A stretch of DNA of 64,000 nucleotides from Planococcus sp. SK3692 (GCF_028890485.2 NZ_JARCHV010000001.1:1399698-1463697), one strand, 5' to 3'; shown: positions 50,595 through 60,330, counted from the first letter of the stretch. Notes: generated by a model from the letters alone, not told the origin. A program made the numbers and translations.

Positions 50595-51581
50595 TTACTT
50601 AAATACGCTCGTGCTATGCAAAGGCTGTACTCTGGATTTTGGATCCAAGTAAGATTTTGCATTATTGATGGCGGTCGGTGCTTCACCGAAGCCGACAGCG
50701 ATCAATTTCACTTTTCCTTCGTAAGTGGCGATGTCGCCAGCTGCATAGATGCCTGGTACGTTCGTCTCCATTTTGGAGTTGACGATGACCGAATTCTTCT
50801 CCATCTCTAGGCCCCATTCCTTAATCGGCCCGAGTGATGTGATATTGCCGTAGTTGACGACCACGTGATCGACTTCCAAGCGCTCTTCGTTGCCCTCTTT
50901 GTCTTCCAGTACAAGCTCACGGATTTCGCCGTTGTCGCCGACCAGTTCCTTGACGTTGAAAGGCTTCTTCACTTCTACCGTCGACTGCATCATCGTGTCG
51001 ATATTCGCTTCATGTGCCGTCATTTTCTCACGGCGATGGCTTAATGTCACTTGGGAAGCGACGTTCTCAAGCATCATCGCCCAGTCAACCGCAGAGTCAC
51101 CTCCGCCGAGGACCACGACTTTTTTATCGCTGAACAAGGTCAAATCTTTCACACCGTAATGCAAAGTCTTGCCTTCAAATTGCTCAGCGCCGTCGACCGC
51201 CAATTTGCGCGGGTGGAAAGCCCCGACCCCAGCCGTCAATAGGATCGCTTTTGAGTAATGTGTGCCTTTGTCCGTCGTAATGACAAAATGCTCGTCTTCA
51301 CGTTCGACTGAAGCCACGGTTTCTTCCAAGCAAATCTCAGGATCGCCGTATTTGGCCTGTTCGACCAAATTATCCACCAAATCTTTTGCCAGCACTTTAG
51401 GGAAGCCGCCGATATCATAAATGAATTTATCCGGATACAATTCCATCAATTGCCCGCCAAGCTGCGGAAGGCTGTCCAGCACTTTCACTTTCATTTTGCG
51501 CATGCCGCCGTAAAACGAAGCGAACAAGCCGGTCGGGCCGCCGCCGATGATTGTAATATCGAAGATTTCACGTTCTTCCAT
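50595..51581 (-). CDS. Ferredoxin-NADP+ reductase, thioredoxin-reductase type (YumC)
   Basis: 328 residues from the ATG at 51581 (TAGGAG upstream). FAD motif IIGGGPTGLFASFYGG, NADPH motif VVLGGGDSAVDWA, and the C-terminal AAGDIATYEGKVKLIAVGFGEAPTA of this family. No CXXC redox pair, which separates it from thioredoxin reductase. It reduces ferredoxin or flavodoxin with NADPH. Confidence 0.95.
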   Translation of the reverse strand: MEEREIFDITIIGGGPTGLFASFYGGMRKMKVKVLDSLPQLGGQLMELYPDKFIYDIGGFPKVLAKDLVDNLVEQAKYGDPEICLEETVASVEREDEHFVITTDKGTHYSKAILLTAGVGAFHPRKLAVDGAEQFEGKTLHYGVKDLTLFSDKKVVVLGGGDSAVDWAMMLENVASQVTLSHRREKMTAHEANIDTMMQSTVEVKKPFNVKELVGDNGEIRELVLEDKEGNEERLEVDHVVVNYGNITSLGPIKEWGLEMEKNSVIVNSKMETNVPGIYAAGDIATYEGKVKLIAVGFGEAPTAINNAKSYLDPKSRVQPLHSTSVFK

Positions 51582-51718
51582 TTCCAACACTCCTAATCTG
51601 ATCAATATATCCATCCTACCACATCTATATAGGGTCTCCGCCATTGGACTTATGGCGGAAATCCGAAACAAGCATTTCCATCCCCTCTATTCTATCGTAA
51701 ACTGAAACAAGGAACCAA

Positions 51719-52528
51719 ATGGAAAGGATGATAAATGTGGATCTTGGATTAAAAGAAAAAGTAGTTGTCGTCATGGCTTCCAGTAAAGGGCTCGGCAAAG
51801 CATCCGCTTTGGAATTCGCTAAAGAAGGGGCGATTGTCATCGTCTCAAGCCGCAGTGAGGATTCAGCAAGCGCAGCTGCTGAAGAAATCCGCAGTACAAG
51901 CAAAAACGAACATGTCCACGCCTATACGTGCGATATGTCAAAAGCTCAAGACATCCAGCAATTATTCCATAAAGTCAACGAACAGTTCGGGCGCATCGAT
52001 GTGCTCATCAACAACACCGGCGGCCCAAAAGCAGGCGGCTTCGACAATATGAGCGATGAGGATTGGTATGCAGCATTCGACCAAAACCTATTGAGTTATA
52101 TCCGTACATGCCGTGAAGTTCTTCCTTATATGAAAGAACAGCAATTCGGGCGCATCATCAATATCTCATCTTCTTCGACAAAAGAAGTGATCGACGGCTT
52201 GATCTTATCGAATACGATGCGCGCAGGCATGGTCGGTTTCGCAAAAACACTTGCCCGGGAAGTAGCCGGCGATAATATCATGGTCAACACTGTAGGTCCC
52301 GGCAAAATTTCAACGGGCCGCATCGCGGAATTGAACGAAGCAGCGGCGAAACGACAAGGGATTACAGCAGACGAAGTGTTGAAGAATACAGAAGCACAGA
52401 TTCCAACTGGCCGCTTAGGCGAACCCGCTGAATTCGCCCGCACCGTCGTCTTTTTAGCTTCCGCTGCCAATTCGTATGTTACCGGCCAATCCATCGTCGT
52501 CGACGGCGGATTCCTGAAAGCGCTATAA
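51719..52528 (+). CDS. SDR-family oxidoreductase lacking the catalytic Tyr/Lys pair
   Basis: About 263-269 residues. NAD(P) motif MASSKGLGKA (normally TGASxGxG), NNTGG, INISSSS and C-terminal DGG are SDR features. At the YxxxK site the sequence reads SNTMRAG, so Tyr is Ser and Lys is Arg. Either this is the known divergent SDR subgroup with altered chemistry or a non-enzyme. Two starts are possible: ATG 51719 (AAGGA upstream) or GTG 51737 (AAAGGATG upstream), the latter giving the family-like VDLGLKEK. Confidence 0.85.
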   Translation: MERMINVDLGLKEKVVVVMASSKGLGKASALEFAKEGAIVIVSSRSEDSASAAAEEIRSTSKNEHVHAYTCDMSKAQDIQQLFHKVNEQFGRIDVLINNTGGPKAGGFDNMSDEDWYAAFDQNLLSYIRTCREVLPYMKEQQFGRIINISSSSTKEVIDGLILSNTMRAGMVGFAKTLAREVAGDNIMVNTVGPGKISTGRIAELNEAAAKRQGITADEVLKNTEAQIPTGRLGEPAEFARTVVFLASAANSYVTGQSIVVDGGFLKAL

Positions 52529-52603
52529 GCCCCTTATCAGTAGGCAGTAGAACCAAAAGCCGATATACTAAGGGATGAACCAATTAAAAAGGAGATGTTA
52601 GTT

Positions 52604-53044
52604 ATGGCGAAAAAAGGCCACATCCACATGGAAAACGGCGAAGTAATCGAATTCGACCTTTTCCCGAACGAAGCACCAAACACAGTTGCAAACTTTGAAG
52701 ATCTTGCAAACTCTGGATTCTATAACGGCGTTGTTTTCCACCGCGTTATTCCAGGTTTCGTTTCTCAAGGCGGCGACCCAACCGGAACTGGCATGGGCGG
52801 CAGCGGCAAAACGATCAAATGTGAAACAGAAGGCAACCCGCATAAACACCAACCAGGCAGCCTGTCTATGGCACATGCCGGCAAAGACACTGGATCTAGC
52901 CAGTTCTTTATCGTCCATGACAAACAGCCGCATCTTGACGGCGTTCACACAGTCTTCGGCCAAGTAACAAAAGGCCTTGAAACTGCAAAAGCCATGAAAA
53001 ACGGCGACAAAATGGAGAAAGTCCACGTCTTTGACGCTGAATAA
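52604..53044 (+). CDS. ppiB: Peptidyl-prolyl cis-trans isomerase, cyclophilin type
   Basis: 146 residues from the ATG at 52604 (AAAAGGAG upstream; the ATG nine bases earlier overlaps that site). Cyclophilin signature: [33 protein letters not shown] and [12 protein letters not shown], with catalytic Arg and Phe present. Cytoplasmic protein-folding helper. Own terminator. Confidence 0.95.
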   Translation: MAKKGHIHMENGEVIEFDLFPNEAPNTVANFEDLANSGFYNGVVFHRVIPGFVSQGGDPTGTGMGGSGKTIKCETEGNPHKHQPGSLSMAHAGKDTGSSQFFIVHDKQPHLDGVHTVFGQVTKGLETAKAMKNGDKMEKVHVFDAE

Positions 53045-53052
53045 TCCATTAT

Positions 53053-53082
53053 AAAAAACGTGCCCCTGCGGCACGTTTTTTT
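53053..53082 (+). terminator. Terminator after ppiB
   Basis: AACGTGCC and GGCACGTT arms followed by T7. Confidence 0.92.
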
Positions 53083-53154
53083 GTTTTGCTGAAATTTGAA
53101 GTCTGATAATACAATGCTAGCGTCGAGATTATATTTCACAAGATCAATAGATTT

Positions 53155-53731
53155 TTGTATATATAGTTTACGTTATAAGACTGCGCTTCAGGCGGACGCT
53201 TGCCTAGGGGCGGGAATCGAGCCTCCTCGTCGCGCCAAACCACGCTCCTGCGGGGTCTCTCAAACCCGCTGATCCCTCAGGCGTCGCCACCTTCCACTTC
53301 GTCTCTATATTTAGAGTGAAAAAATAGGTTTTTCAGTTCACTGAACTTAGAACGTGTAAGCACGGCAGATATGATAGCTCACGTCATATTGATCGAAGAA
53401 TATATTGTCATCAGTTTTAATTTTAATCCACCAAGCCGAACATCAAACTCCATATTTTCAGTAAATCATTGTCAGATGCAACATCCAGAGAAGCGATTCC
53501 CCCACTAGCCGGCAACTATATAATAGAAGCAGATCCATTTAATCGAGCAGTAAACAACGAAATCTCCAAGCCGCCGGGCGCCAAGGGTGAGCCGATGCCG
53601 TAAGACAAGTGTTCTTCTTGGCTTATTGCAGGAGGCCAACCCAAAGCAAGGCGGCGACTACCATGGCGATGCTCAATCCAACCCTCAAAATATTTCTACA
53701 CCCAAACTCTCACTATTTATCGCTAAGGCTC
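53155..53731 (-). repeat. Composite intergenic repeat, copy B (minus orientation)
   Basis: Reverse complement is homologous along its length, in the same block order, to 26503-27215. It has the foldable core with outer stem GCCGCC/GGCGGC (53650-53655 with 53570-53575), the block with GAGCTATCAT, and the GC-rich block with CTCTAAATATAGAGACGAAG. Only one core unit is present here, and its inner arm has decayed. No gene is credible in 53083-53740. Confidence 0.8.
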
Positions 53732-53741
53732 CAGAGCAAAT

Positions 53742-53768
53742 AAAAAAGCGCGCCCAATAGGCACGCTT
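53742..53768 (-). terminator. Terminator after glnQ
   Basis: GCGTGCC and GGGCGCGC arms followed by T6 on the minus strand. Confidence 0.85.
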
Positions 53769-53780
53769 CTCCACTCATCT

Positions 53781-54509
53781 TTACAACACTTTACTCAAGA
53801 ACGCTTTTGTCCGCTCATGTTGCGGATTGCCGAACAATTCCTTCGGCACGTTTTCTTCGACGATATAACCACCGTCGATAAACAGCACGCGGTCGCCCAT
53901 TTCCGCCGCAAAGCCCATTTCGTGGGTCACGACGACCATGGTCATGCCTTCTCTCGCAAGTTGCTTCATAACATCCAGCACGTCGCCGACCATCTCCGGA
54001 TCGAGCGCTGAAGTCGGCTCATCGAACAACATGATCTTCGGGTCCATCGCGAGCGCCCGCGCAATCGCGACGCGCTGTTTCTGCCCGCCGGACAATTCGC
54101 CCGGATAGGCTTTCGCCTTTTCGCGCAAACCGACCTTGTCCAGCAATTCGTAAGCTTTCTTCTCGGCTGCTTTCTGGTCACCTTTTTTCAATTTGATTGG
54201 CGCCAGCGTCACATTCTGAAGCACGGTTTTATGCGGGAACAAGTTAAATTGCTGGAATACCATCCCTACGTCTTGGCGCACTTTATTGATATCGACTTTC
54301 GGGTCGGTGATGTCTGTCCCTTCAATATAAACATGGCCTCCGCTGATGTCTTCCAGGCGATTCAAGCAACGAAGAAACGTACTTTTGCCGGAACCGGAAG
54401 GGCCGATGACGCAAATGACTTCCTTCTCTTCGACAACCGTGCTCATGTCTTTGATGACTTCCAAATCTCCGAATGATTTTTTGAGGTTTTCTACTCTGAT
54501 CATACTCAT
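53781..54509 (-). CDS. glnQ: Polar amino acid ABC transporter ATPase
   Basis: 242 residues. Walker [11 protein letters not shown]-loop QQFNLFPH, signature LSGGQKQR, Walker [15 protein letters not shown] and the switch His in VVTHEMGF are all intact. It energises uptake of a polar amino acid, probably glutamine. Overlaps the permease gene by ATGA. Last gene of a three-gene operon. Confidence 0.95.
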   Translation of the reverse strand: MSMIRVENLKKSFGDLEVIKDMSTVVEEKEVICVIGPSGSGKSTFLRCLNRLEDISGGHVYIEGTDITDPKVDINKVRQDVGMVFQQFNLFPHKTVLQNVTLAPIKLKKGDQKAAEKKAYELLDKVGLREKAKAYPGELSGGQKQRVAIARALAMDPKIMLFDEPTSALDPEMVGDVLDVMKQLAREGMTMVVVTHEMGFAAEMGDRVLFIDGGYIVEENVPKELFGNPQHERTKAFLSKVL

Positions 54510-55150
54510 CGCAATACAAACTTCCTTTCCACAAAGCTCGCGAGCATCGAGAGCAAGTAAATGACGATAAAGTAAATGATGCCGAGGATCAAGTACACGT
54601 TAAACGCATCGAATGTGGCACTTGCCTGGATGCGCCCTTCCTGTGTCAAATCCGCTACGCCGATAACCGACAGGAGCGAAGTATCCTTCAAGGAAATGAT
54701 CGCCTGGTTGGTAATCGTTGGAAGCATGCGGCGGAATGCCTGAGGCAAAATGATGTGGCGCATCGTTTGCGTCGAGTTGAGACCGAGCGACCGCGCCGCT
54801 TCCGTCTGCCCTTTGTCGATCGACTGGATCCCTGCCCGGATGATTTCCGAGAAGTACGCTCCGGCGTTGATCGCGACGGTTACGATTCCGGCAGTCGTGT
54901 TGTCGAGCGAAAAGAACCCAAGTGAGTTCAATCCGAAGTAAATGAAGAACAATTGGACGATAAATGGCGTTCCCCGGATTGCATCAACGAAGATTTTGGC
55001 GATCCAGTTCAAAATTTTGAACGGTGCCAAGCGCAGCAACGCAACGACCAGCCCGATCAAGAAGCCAAGAACGATGGCAATGCCGAAAATATATAGCGTA
55101 ACTTGCAAGCCTTCCATTAAGTAAGGAAAAGCATTGATAATTGTCTGCAC
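54506..55150 (-). CDS. glnP: Polar amino acid ABC transporter permease
   Basis: 214 residues, about five membrane helices. The HisM/GlnP-type EAA loop is [24 protein letters not shown] (near residue 130), which contacts the ATPase. Single permease, presumably a homodimer. GTG start. Separated from the binding-protein gene by a strong hairpin. Confidence 0.93.
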   Translation of the reverse strand: MQTIINAFPYLMEGLQVTLYIFGIAIVLGFLIGLVVALLRLAPFKILNWIAKIFVDAIRGTPFIVQLFFIYFGLNSLGFFSLDNTTAGIVTVAINAGAYFSEIIRAGIQSIDKGQTEAARSLGLNSTQTMRHIILPQAFRRMLPTITNQAIISLKDTSLLSVIGVADLTQEGRIQASATFDAFNVYLILGIIYFIVIYLLSMLASFVERKFVLR

Positions 55151-55169
55151 CCTCAGTTCCCCCTTGCAT

Positions 55170-55200
55170 AAAAAAATGCAGCGCGCGAATGCGCGCTACA
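55170..55200 (-). terminator. Intra-operon hairpin between binding protein and permease
   Basis: TAGCGCGC and GCGCGCTGC arms followed on the minus strand by T7. It likely reduces read-through so that the binding protein is made in excess. Confidence 0.85.
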
Positions 55201-55205
55201 TGATT

Positions 55206-55988
55206 TTATTCTCCGATGTATTTGTTTAAGATTTCGTCATACTCGCCGCTGTCGCGCAATTCCTGCAGGCCGGCATTGATTTGTTCAAGCAATTCTGCAT
55301 TTTCGCCTTTCAAGACTGCGATGCCGTATTGATCGCCCGTCAAGCGTTCGCCAACAGTTTTCAAAGCCAATTCGCTTTCTGCGATGGCATAAGCGATGAC
55401 AGGATAATCTTCAAGAAGCACATCGGCATTGCCGTTTGATACTTCCTGGAACATCGATGGGCTGTCTTCGAACTGGGAAACTTCATAGCCGTATTCATCT
55501 TGGTTGTCGCGCGCGAATTGAGCGCCAGTCGTTCCGCTCTTCACCGCGACGGTTTTGCCTTCTAAATCTTCGAGTGATGTGATGTCGCTATTGTCTTCTG
55601 CTACAACCAATGAAAGACCGGCATCAAAATACGGATCTGAGAAATCCACGATTTCTTTCCGCTCATCCGTAATACTCATGCCCGCAATCGCTACATCCAA
55701 TTGTCCAGCCTGAAGTGCAGGAATGATGCCCCCGAAATCCATTGGGCTGAATTCGATTTCAAAGCCTTGGTTTTCTGCAATCGCGTTGATCAAATCGATA
55801 TCGATTCCCGTGTATTCGCCATCTTGTTCAAATTCGAATGGTGGATAAGTTGTATCGATGCCGACGCGATATGCTTCCCCTTCGCCTCCGCCAGATTCAC
55901 CGCCACCGGATTCTTCTTCCGAACCGCCGCATGCGGCAAGCACTGTAAGAACTGCTAGCAATAATGCTAATAATGTCCATTTCTTCAT
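55206..55988 (-). CDS. glnH: Polar amino acid-binding lipoprotein
   Basis: 260 residues. Lipobox LAAC (Cys near 20), a Gly/Ser/Glu linker, then the SBP_bac_3 fold: YRVGIDTTYPPFEF, GIDIDLINAIAE, and VAVKSGTTGAQFA are typical of glutamine/polar amino acid binders. An Asp/Arg ligand pair for the amino acid headgroup is likely but not resolved. First gene of the operon; ATG with GGGGGA upstream. Confidence 0.94.
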   Translation of the reverse strand: MKKWTLLALLLAVLTVLAACGGSEEESGGGESGGGEGEAYRVGIDTTYPPFEFEQDGEYTGIDIDLINAIAENQGFEIEFSPMDFGGIIPALQAGQLDVAIAGMSITDERKEIVDFSDPYFDAGLSLVVAEDNSDITSLEDLEGKTVAVKSGTTGAQFARDNQDEYGYEVSQFEDSPSMFQEVSNGNADVLLEDYPVIAYAIAESELALKTVGERLTGDQYGIAVLKGENAELLEQINAGLQELRDSGEYDEILNKYIGE

Positions 55989-56119
55989 TAATAAACATCC
56001 CCCTCTATTCTGTATTGGTCATTCTACTGACTAATATATCACAATATTTGCAAATTCAGAACCTTTCGAATGAAATTTACTAGGAACTAGGATGGATGCT
56101 TGCGCCTAAATGACTAGCC

Positions 56120-57199
56120 TTAATGGCTAACAGCGCGTTTTTTATGAAGTCGATAAAACAATCGGAAATTATGAGTGAGTGTCTTTAAAACAGCGTAGGT
56201 CGGAATCGCAATCAAAATTCCGATGAAGCCATATAGGGAGCCTGCCACCAACAACAATAAAATAATTGTTAAAGGGTGGACATGAAGCCGGTTGCCCATG
56301 ACGTTTGGTGTGACGAGATTGCCTTCGAGCTGCTGAACTACCAACAGGACAAGAACGACTTTGAATGCCATGAACAATCCATCGTTCAATAGGGCAACGA
56401 AAATGGCAGGGATGATCCCGATGATCGGTCCTAGAAACGGGACGACTACCAAGAACATGGCGAAGACGGCGAGCGTCAAAGCGTATTCAAGGCCGATGAT
56501 CAAATAACCGATATACATCAAGACACCGATTACCGCTGCGACCATCGCTTGGCCGACCACAAATGTTGATAAAGTTTCATCCAGATCTTTCATCAGCTTC
56601 TTTCCTTCCGGCTTGTGATTTTCCGGAAGACGCTTAACAGAATACGGAATGAATTTATCGTCATCTTTCAACAGGAAGAACAGGATAAAAGGCACGACAA
56701 CCAAGACAATCGCCGCATTGACGAGCATACCGATAATATCGAGCACGTTTTCAAATAGATTACTCGAGAGGCTTTGGGCATAACCATAAATGCGGTCGCT
56801 GATTTCCTGTCCGGAGATTCCGCCAAACTCAAACCCTTTCAAGAGGTTATTGGACTCCGAACTCATTTCCTCCACTTTCTCAGGCGCCAAATCCACCAGG
56901 CTCTCACCTTGTTCGATCAAGGTCGGCCCAAAGAAATAGACGAGGCTGCCAAACGCCAACGCGATAACTGCAAAAACAATTCCGATGCCGGCAATCTTCG
57001 GCATGCGGCGCGTGAGCACACGCACCAATGGCCGGAGCAGGTAATATAAAATCCCTGCTATGACGATTGGCGCAAATAACGTCGCAATGACAATGCGGAT
57101 CGGTTCCCAAATATAGTCCAACTTGCTGAGTACGTATAATGTAAGGGCGAGCAATAATATTCCCGCTGTGTATTCAAAAAACGGCTTTCGGATCCACAC
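56120..57199 (-). CDS. AI-2E-family (PF01594) membrane transporter, copy 2
   Basis: 359 residues, about eight helices, with GLEYALTLAVFAMFLVVVPF and GNRLHVHPLTIILLL matching copy 1 (33639-34718) at the same places. The two copies share the family pattern but are clearly diverged elsewhere, so the duplication is old. GTG start with AAAGGAG upstream. Substrate unknown. Confidence 0.9.
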   Translation of the reverse strand: MWIRKPFFEYTAGILLLALTLYVLSKLDYIWEPIRIVIATLFAPIVIAGILYYLLRPLVRVLTRRMPKIAGIGIVFAVIALAFGSLVYFFGPTLIEQGESLVDLAPEKVEEMSSESNNLLKGFEFGGISGQEISDRIYGYAQSLSSNLFENVLDIIGMLVNAAIVLVVVPFILFFLLKDDDKFIPYSVKRLPENHKPEGKKLMKDLDETLSTFVVGQAMVAAVIGVLMYIGYLIIGLEYALTLAVFAMFLVVVPFLGPIIGIIPAIFVALLNDGLFMAFKVVLVLLVVQQLEGNLVTPNVMGNRLHVHPLTIILLLLVAGSLYGFIGILIAIPTYAVLKTLTHNFRLFYRLHKKRAVSH

Positions 57200-57247
57200 T
57201 TGCTGACACTCCTTTCAAAGTTAGTTGCATATTTAAATCATACACGA

Positions 57248-57281
57248 AGAAAAAGCGAAGGCAGATGTTTTTCTGCCCTCG
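57248..57281 (-). terminator. Terminator after the 93-residue gene
   Basis: GCGAGGGCAG and CTGCCTTCGC arms followed by T5 on the minus strand. Confidence 0.8.
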
Positions 57282-57295
57282 CTCGCTCATATGAT

Positions 57296-57577
57296 TTATT
57301 TATCTTCTTCCAATTCACGCAATTCCTTCTGGGTTTGCGGAAAAGCATTCGCTTGCCATTCCTCGCGATAAGCTGAATCCAATTGCGAGAGTCCCTGTTC
57401 ACTTGAATCTTCGATGGCGTAGACACTTTCGCGCTCATCGATCGCCCGGCTGTTGCGCATGTCGTGGTCTTCTTCTACACGCACTGTGTTTTTCTCTTGA
57501 TAGGCTTTGTAGACGAAAATTCCTGCAGCTGCTGCAAGTGCACTGCCTACTACTGTGTTCATCGTTGATTTCTTCAT
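57296..57577 (-). CDS. Small single-pass membrane protein
   Basis: 93 residues from the ATG at 57577 (TTTGGAGGG upstream). One N-terminal hydrophobic segment (TVVGSALAAAAGIFVYKAYQ) is followed by an acidic, probably disordered tail rich in Glu and Asp. No family recognised. Own terminator. Confidence 0.8.
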   Translation of the reverse strand: MKKSTMNTVVGSALAAAAGIFVYKAYQEKNTVRVEEDHDMRNSRAIDERESVYAIEDSSEQGLSQLDSAYREEWQANAFPQTQKELRELEEDK

Positions 57578-57699
57578 CAGAATCCCTCCAAAATATTGCG
57601 TCTTTCTGTCACTTCTCTTCTGTATACCCTGAATACCGATTTTTAAGCCACCGCGAATTTTTTTACTCAAGATCGCCTTGGCCCCTTGATGCTCGCTCG

Positions 57700-58398
57700 T
57701 TACGAATAGCGCTCCATATCGTTCAATTGCTCGCGCATCTTTTCCCCAACGCCTGATGCTGAAGCCGGATTTTGCCCTGTGATCAAGCGGCCCGACTCGA
57801 TGACGCATGCTTCGAGCGGAAGCTGGGCGATTTGAACAAGTGCGCCCCGCTCTTTCATTTCATGCTGCAAGGAAAACGGAATGTCTTTATAGAGCCCGAG
57901 GAGCTTTTCTTCCAGATCCGAAAAACCGGTAGCGAGATGACCCGATAACAAGGGGCTGCCGTCGGATAGGCGGACGTTCAATAAACCGCTTGGCCCGTGG
58001 CAGACAGCTGCCACGATGCCGCCTTTTTCATAAATGCCCGCCGTCATCCGCTGCAATTCCTTATTGTCCGGAAAATCCCACATCGTTCCGTGACCGCCGG
58101 TAAAGTAAATGCCGACATATTCATTGGCTTTCGCTTCATCTGGCGTCAGCGGCCGGTCCAATTGGCGCTGGATTTTTTTATCCAGGTAGTAATGGCGCGT
58201 CTGGCCATTAAGGACTGCGGCTGGAAGGCTTCTCGGATCGATTGGTACTTTTTCAGCTCTGGGGCTGATAATATCGACTTCAAAATCATTTTTCACTTCA
58301 TGGTAGAAATCCGTCAATTCACGCAGCCACAAGCCAGTCTTTTTGCCGCGATTCCCTAAATCTTTATGATTCGTCACGATAACTGCTATTTTCTTCAT
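57700..58398 (-). CDS. DJ-1/PfpI-superfamily protein, Hsp31/glyoxalase III type
   Basis: 232 residues. The nucleophile Cys is in AVCHGPSGLLN (near residue 133) followed by its His, and GGHGTMWDFP is the Hsp31-type acid/His region. Family members act as glyoxalase III or deglycase-like proteins protecting against methylglyoxal, or as chaperones. No amidotransferase partner domain. ATG start with GGGAGGAATATGCC upstream. Confidence 0.88.
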   Translation of the reverse strand: MKKIAVIVTNHKDLGNRGKKTGLWLRELTDFYHEVKNDFEVDIISPRAEKVPIDPRSLPAAVLNGQTRHYYLDKKIQRQLDRPLTPDEAKANEYVGIYFTGGHGTMWDFPDNKELQRMTAGIYEKGGIVAAVCHGPSGLLNVRLSDGSPLLSGHLATGFSDLEEKLLGLYKDIPFSLQHEMKERGALVQIAQLPLEACVIESGRLITGQNPASASGVGEKMREQLNDMERYS

Positions 58399-58491
58399 GG
58401 CATATTCCTCCCCATCGATTCATATCCCTTTCTATTCCCCATTGCCTGAAAATTACTCGTGCCAACAAGGGCTGGATGCGCTTGCCTATAG

Positions 58492-58520
58492 AAAAAAGAC
58501 CTGCAGCACCGCAGGTCTTT
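58492..58520 (-). terminator. Terminator after the YqxD gene
   Basis: AGACCTGC and GCAGGTCT arms followed by T6 on the minus strand. Confidence 0.88.
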
Positions 58521-58954
58521 CAGGCTTCCAGTATACGCGTCAAACTATCGCGAAATTTGTCATTGTCAGCTTGCTGGCGTTTTTTCGGCCCTTTCATGCG
58601 CCCGCCGCTTTGGCGAATTTTTTTGGCGACGTGGCGGCCGTGAAGCAATTGTTCGATATTGCCTTCATTATAAATCCGCCCGTTCTGGTCGATTGGCACA
58701 CCGCGTTTTGCAAGCACCATCGCCGCGAGCCCGTAATCCTGTGTGACAACAATATCGCCCGGTTGCACACGGTTCACTAAAACAAAATCGACCGCATCCG
58801 CTCCCTTGGATACCGTCAGCGTCTCCGCTCCTTCACGGTACATTTCATGGGACGTGTCGCAAATGAGCAGCACTGGCCAATTGAACCGTTTGGCCAGCGC
58901 AATCGTCAAATCGACGACCGGGCAGCCGTCTGCATCAATAAGTATTTTTGCCAT
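58520..58954 (-). CDS. YaiI/YqxD-family protein (DUF188)
   Basis: 144 residues. Starts MAKILIDADGCPVVD, with the acidic residues of a PIN-like or NYN-like fold; QDYGLAAMVLAKRG and the basic tail KGPKKRQQADNDKF are family hallmarks (UPF0178). Possibly a nuclease, not shown. Its start lies 20 bases inside the DUF1836 gene, so translation is coupled. Confidence 0.93.
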   Translation of the reverse strand: MAKILIDADGCPVVDLTIALAKRFNWPVLLICDTSHEMYREGAETLTVSKGADAVDFVLVNRVQPGDIVVTQDYGLAAMVLAKRGVPIDQNGRIYNEGNIEQLLHGRHVAKKIRQSGGRMKGPKKRQQADNDKFRDSLTRILEA

Positions 58955-59516
58955 CGGCTTCCTCCCTCACCAGTTCATCGGCCAGTTTTTCAGCAGCCCT
59001 TCTGTACAGGTTGCTTTTATGGACGAGCGATGCGATGAACAGCACCTTGGAAAGTTCGCCATCCGCTTCGCTTTGTGTACGAGCGACGGCCACAGCCTGC
59101 CGTTCGAGCTCCTCTTTAAACGCAGCGTGATTGTCCTCTTGCAGCGCCAAATACGTTTCGTAGAACATAGAGAGATCCAACTCCCGCACCTGGGCTTGTT
59201 CATTCACTTTCTCCAGCACCTTTTTTACATCGTTGATCGACAAGGTGCTTTTCATCTGATAAATCAAACTGATGAGCATAATGTGGTCAGGGGTGTATTT
59301 TTTATGCTGTACAGGGTAAAATAGTTTTCCTTTAGCATAATTATTGATCATCGTTTTCGTCAGTATTTTATCGTCCGGATGCCTTTTCGTTTCGTAAAAG
59401 GCTGTTTCAAATAATTGAATGACTTGGTCCACGTACAAATCGATTTTTGGGATATCGCTTGTGCGGATCTGACTGTCGAGAGCCATTTGCCCAATGAGCC
59501 GATCGATACTTTCCAT
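58935..59516 (-). CDS. DUF1836 protein
   Basis: 193 residues from the ATG at 59516 (GAGGTGA upstream; the GTG nine bases earlier is part of that site). TKTMINNYAKGKLFYPVQHKKY is the DUF1836 signature, which looks like a MerR-type helix-turn-helix, so DNA binding is possible. The C-terminal half is helical. Overlaps the YqxD gene by 20 bases. Confidence 0.9.
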   Translation of the reverse strand: MESIDRLIGQMALDSQIRTSDIPKIDLYVDQVIQLFETAFYETKRHPDDKILTKTMINNYAKGKLFYPVQHKKYTPDHIMLISLIYQMKSTLSINDVKKVLEKVNEQAQVRELDLSMFYETYLALQEDNHAAFKEELERQAVAVARTQSEADGELSKVLFIASLVHKSNLYRRAAEKLADELVREEADGKNTY

Positions 59517-59645
59517 TCGCTTCACCTCAACTTCTATTTCTCCATTTTACCCTATGATGGAAAAGCCGACAAACTTGACCCGCGAAATTAATGCGTATAT
59601 TATTATAAGTAGTTTCGATAACTACGTATCAGGAGGTACAGATCC

Positions 59646-60293
59646 ATGACTGCATTTATCCGAGAGCCTTTTAATGCTTTATCCCATTTGGCCGGAGCCC
59701 TTTTGTCCTTTACCGCATTACTGGCTATGGCCATCAAAGCTGCCTACATGCAAGCCCCTGCAGCACATATTACAGCGGTCGTCATTTTCGGCATCAGCTT
59801 GATCTTGCTGTACACGGCTTCAACGGTTTATCATTCCGTAAAAGCACGTCCGGGTGTCATCGCTTTTTTCCGCAAACTGGACCATTCCATGATTTTCTTG
59901 CTGATTGCCGGTTCCTACGCCCCGTTTTGCTTGATTGCACTTGAAGGCACACTCGGCTGGTCGATTTTCGCTGTAGTGGCTACACTTGGCATCAGCGGCA
60001 TCTTTTTCAAGATGATTTGGTTCCATTCCCCGCGCTGGCTGTCGACCGCCATTTACATCTTGATGGGATGGATCATCATCTTTGCAGTGGGCCCGCTCGC
60101 CTCCAGCTTACCCGCTGCCGGGTTATGGCTGCTCGTTGCCGGAGGCCTTTTGTATACGGTCGGCGGTGTCATTTATTGGCTCAAGCCGAACTTCCTGTCT
60201 TCACGTTATTTAGGATTCCACGAGATTTTCCATATCTTCATCCTGCTCGGAAGCACATGCCACTTCCTGGCCGTTTACTTATACGTGCTGTAA
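59646..60293 (+). CDS. trhA: Hemolysin III/TrhA-family membrane protein
   Basis: 215 residues, seven helices. PAQR-type motifs: REPFNALSHLAGA at the start, YHS near 62, KLDHSMIF near 79 and the C-terminal HEIFHIFILLGSTCHF with the likely zinc histidines. The family has been implicated in membrane energetics and lipid homeostasis (TrhA), not in haemolysis by itself. AGGAGG upstream of the ATG. Confidence 0.93.
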   Translation: MTAFIREPFNALSHLAGALLSFTALLAMAIKAAYMQAPAAHITAVVIFGISLILLYTASTVYHSVKARPGVIAFFRKLDHSMIFLLIAGSYAPFCLIALEGTLGWSIFAVVATLGISGIFFKMIWFHSPRWLSTAIYILMGWIIIFAVGPLASSLPAAGLWLLVAGGLLYTVGGVIYWLKPNFLSSRYLGFHEIFHIFILLGSTCHFLAVYLYVL

Positions 60294-60296
60294 CAC

Positions 60297-60330
60297 AAAA
60301 AGAGCCGCTCTCAAAGAGAACGGCTCTTTC
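60297..60330. terminator. Bidirectional terminator between trhA and the RsbR-like gene
   Basis: AAAGAGCCG and CGGCTCTTT arms with inner CTC/GAG pairing. Confidence 0.88.
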
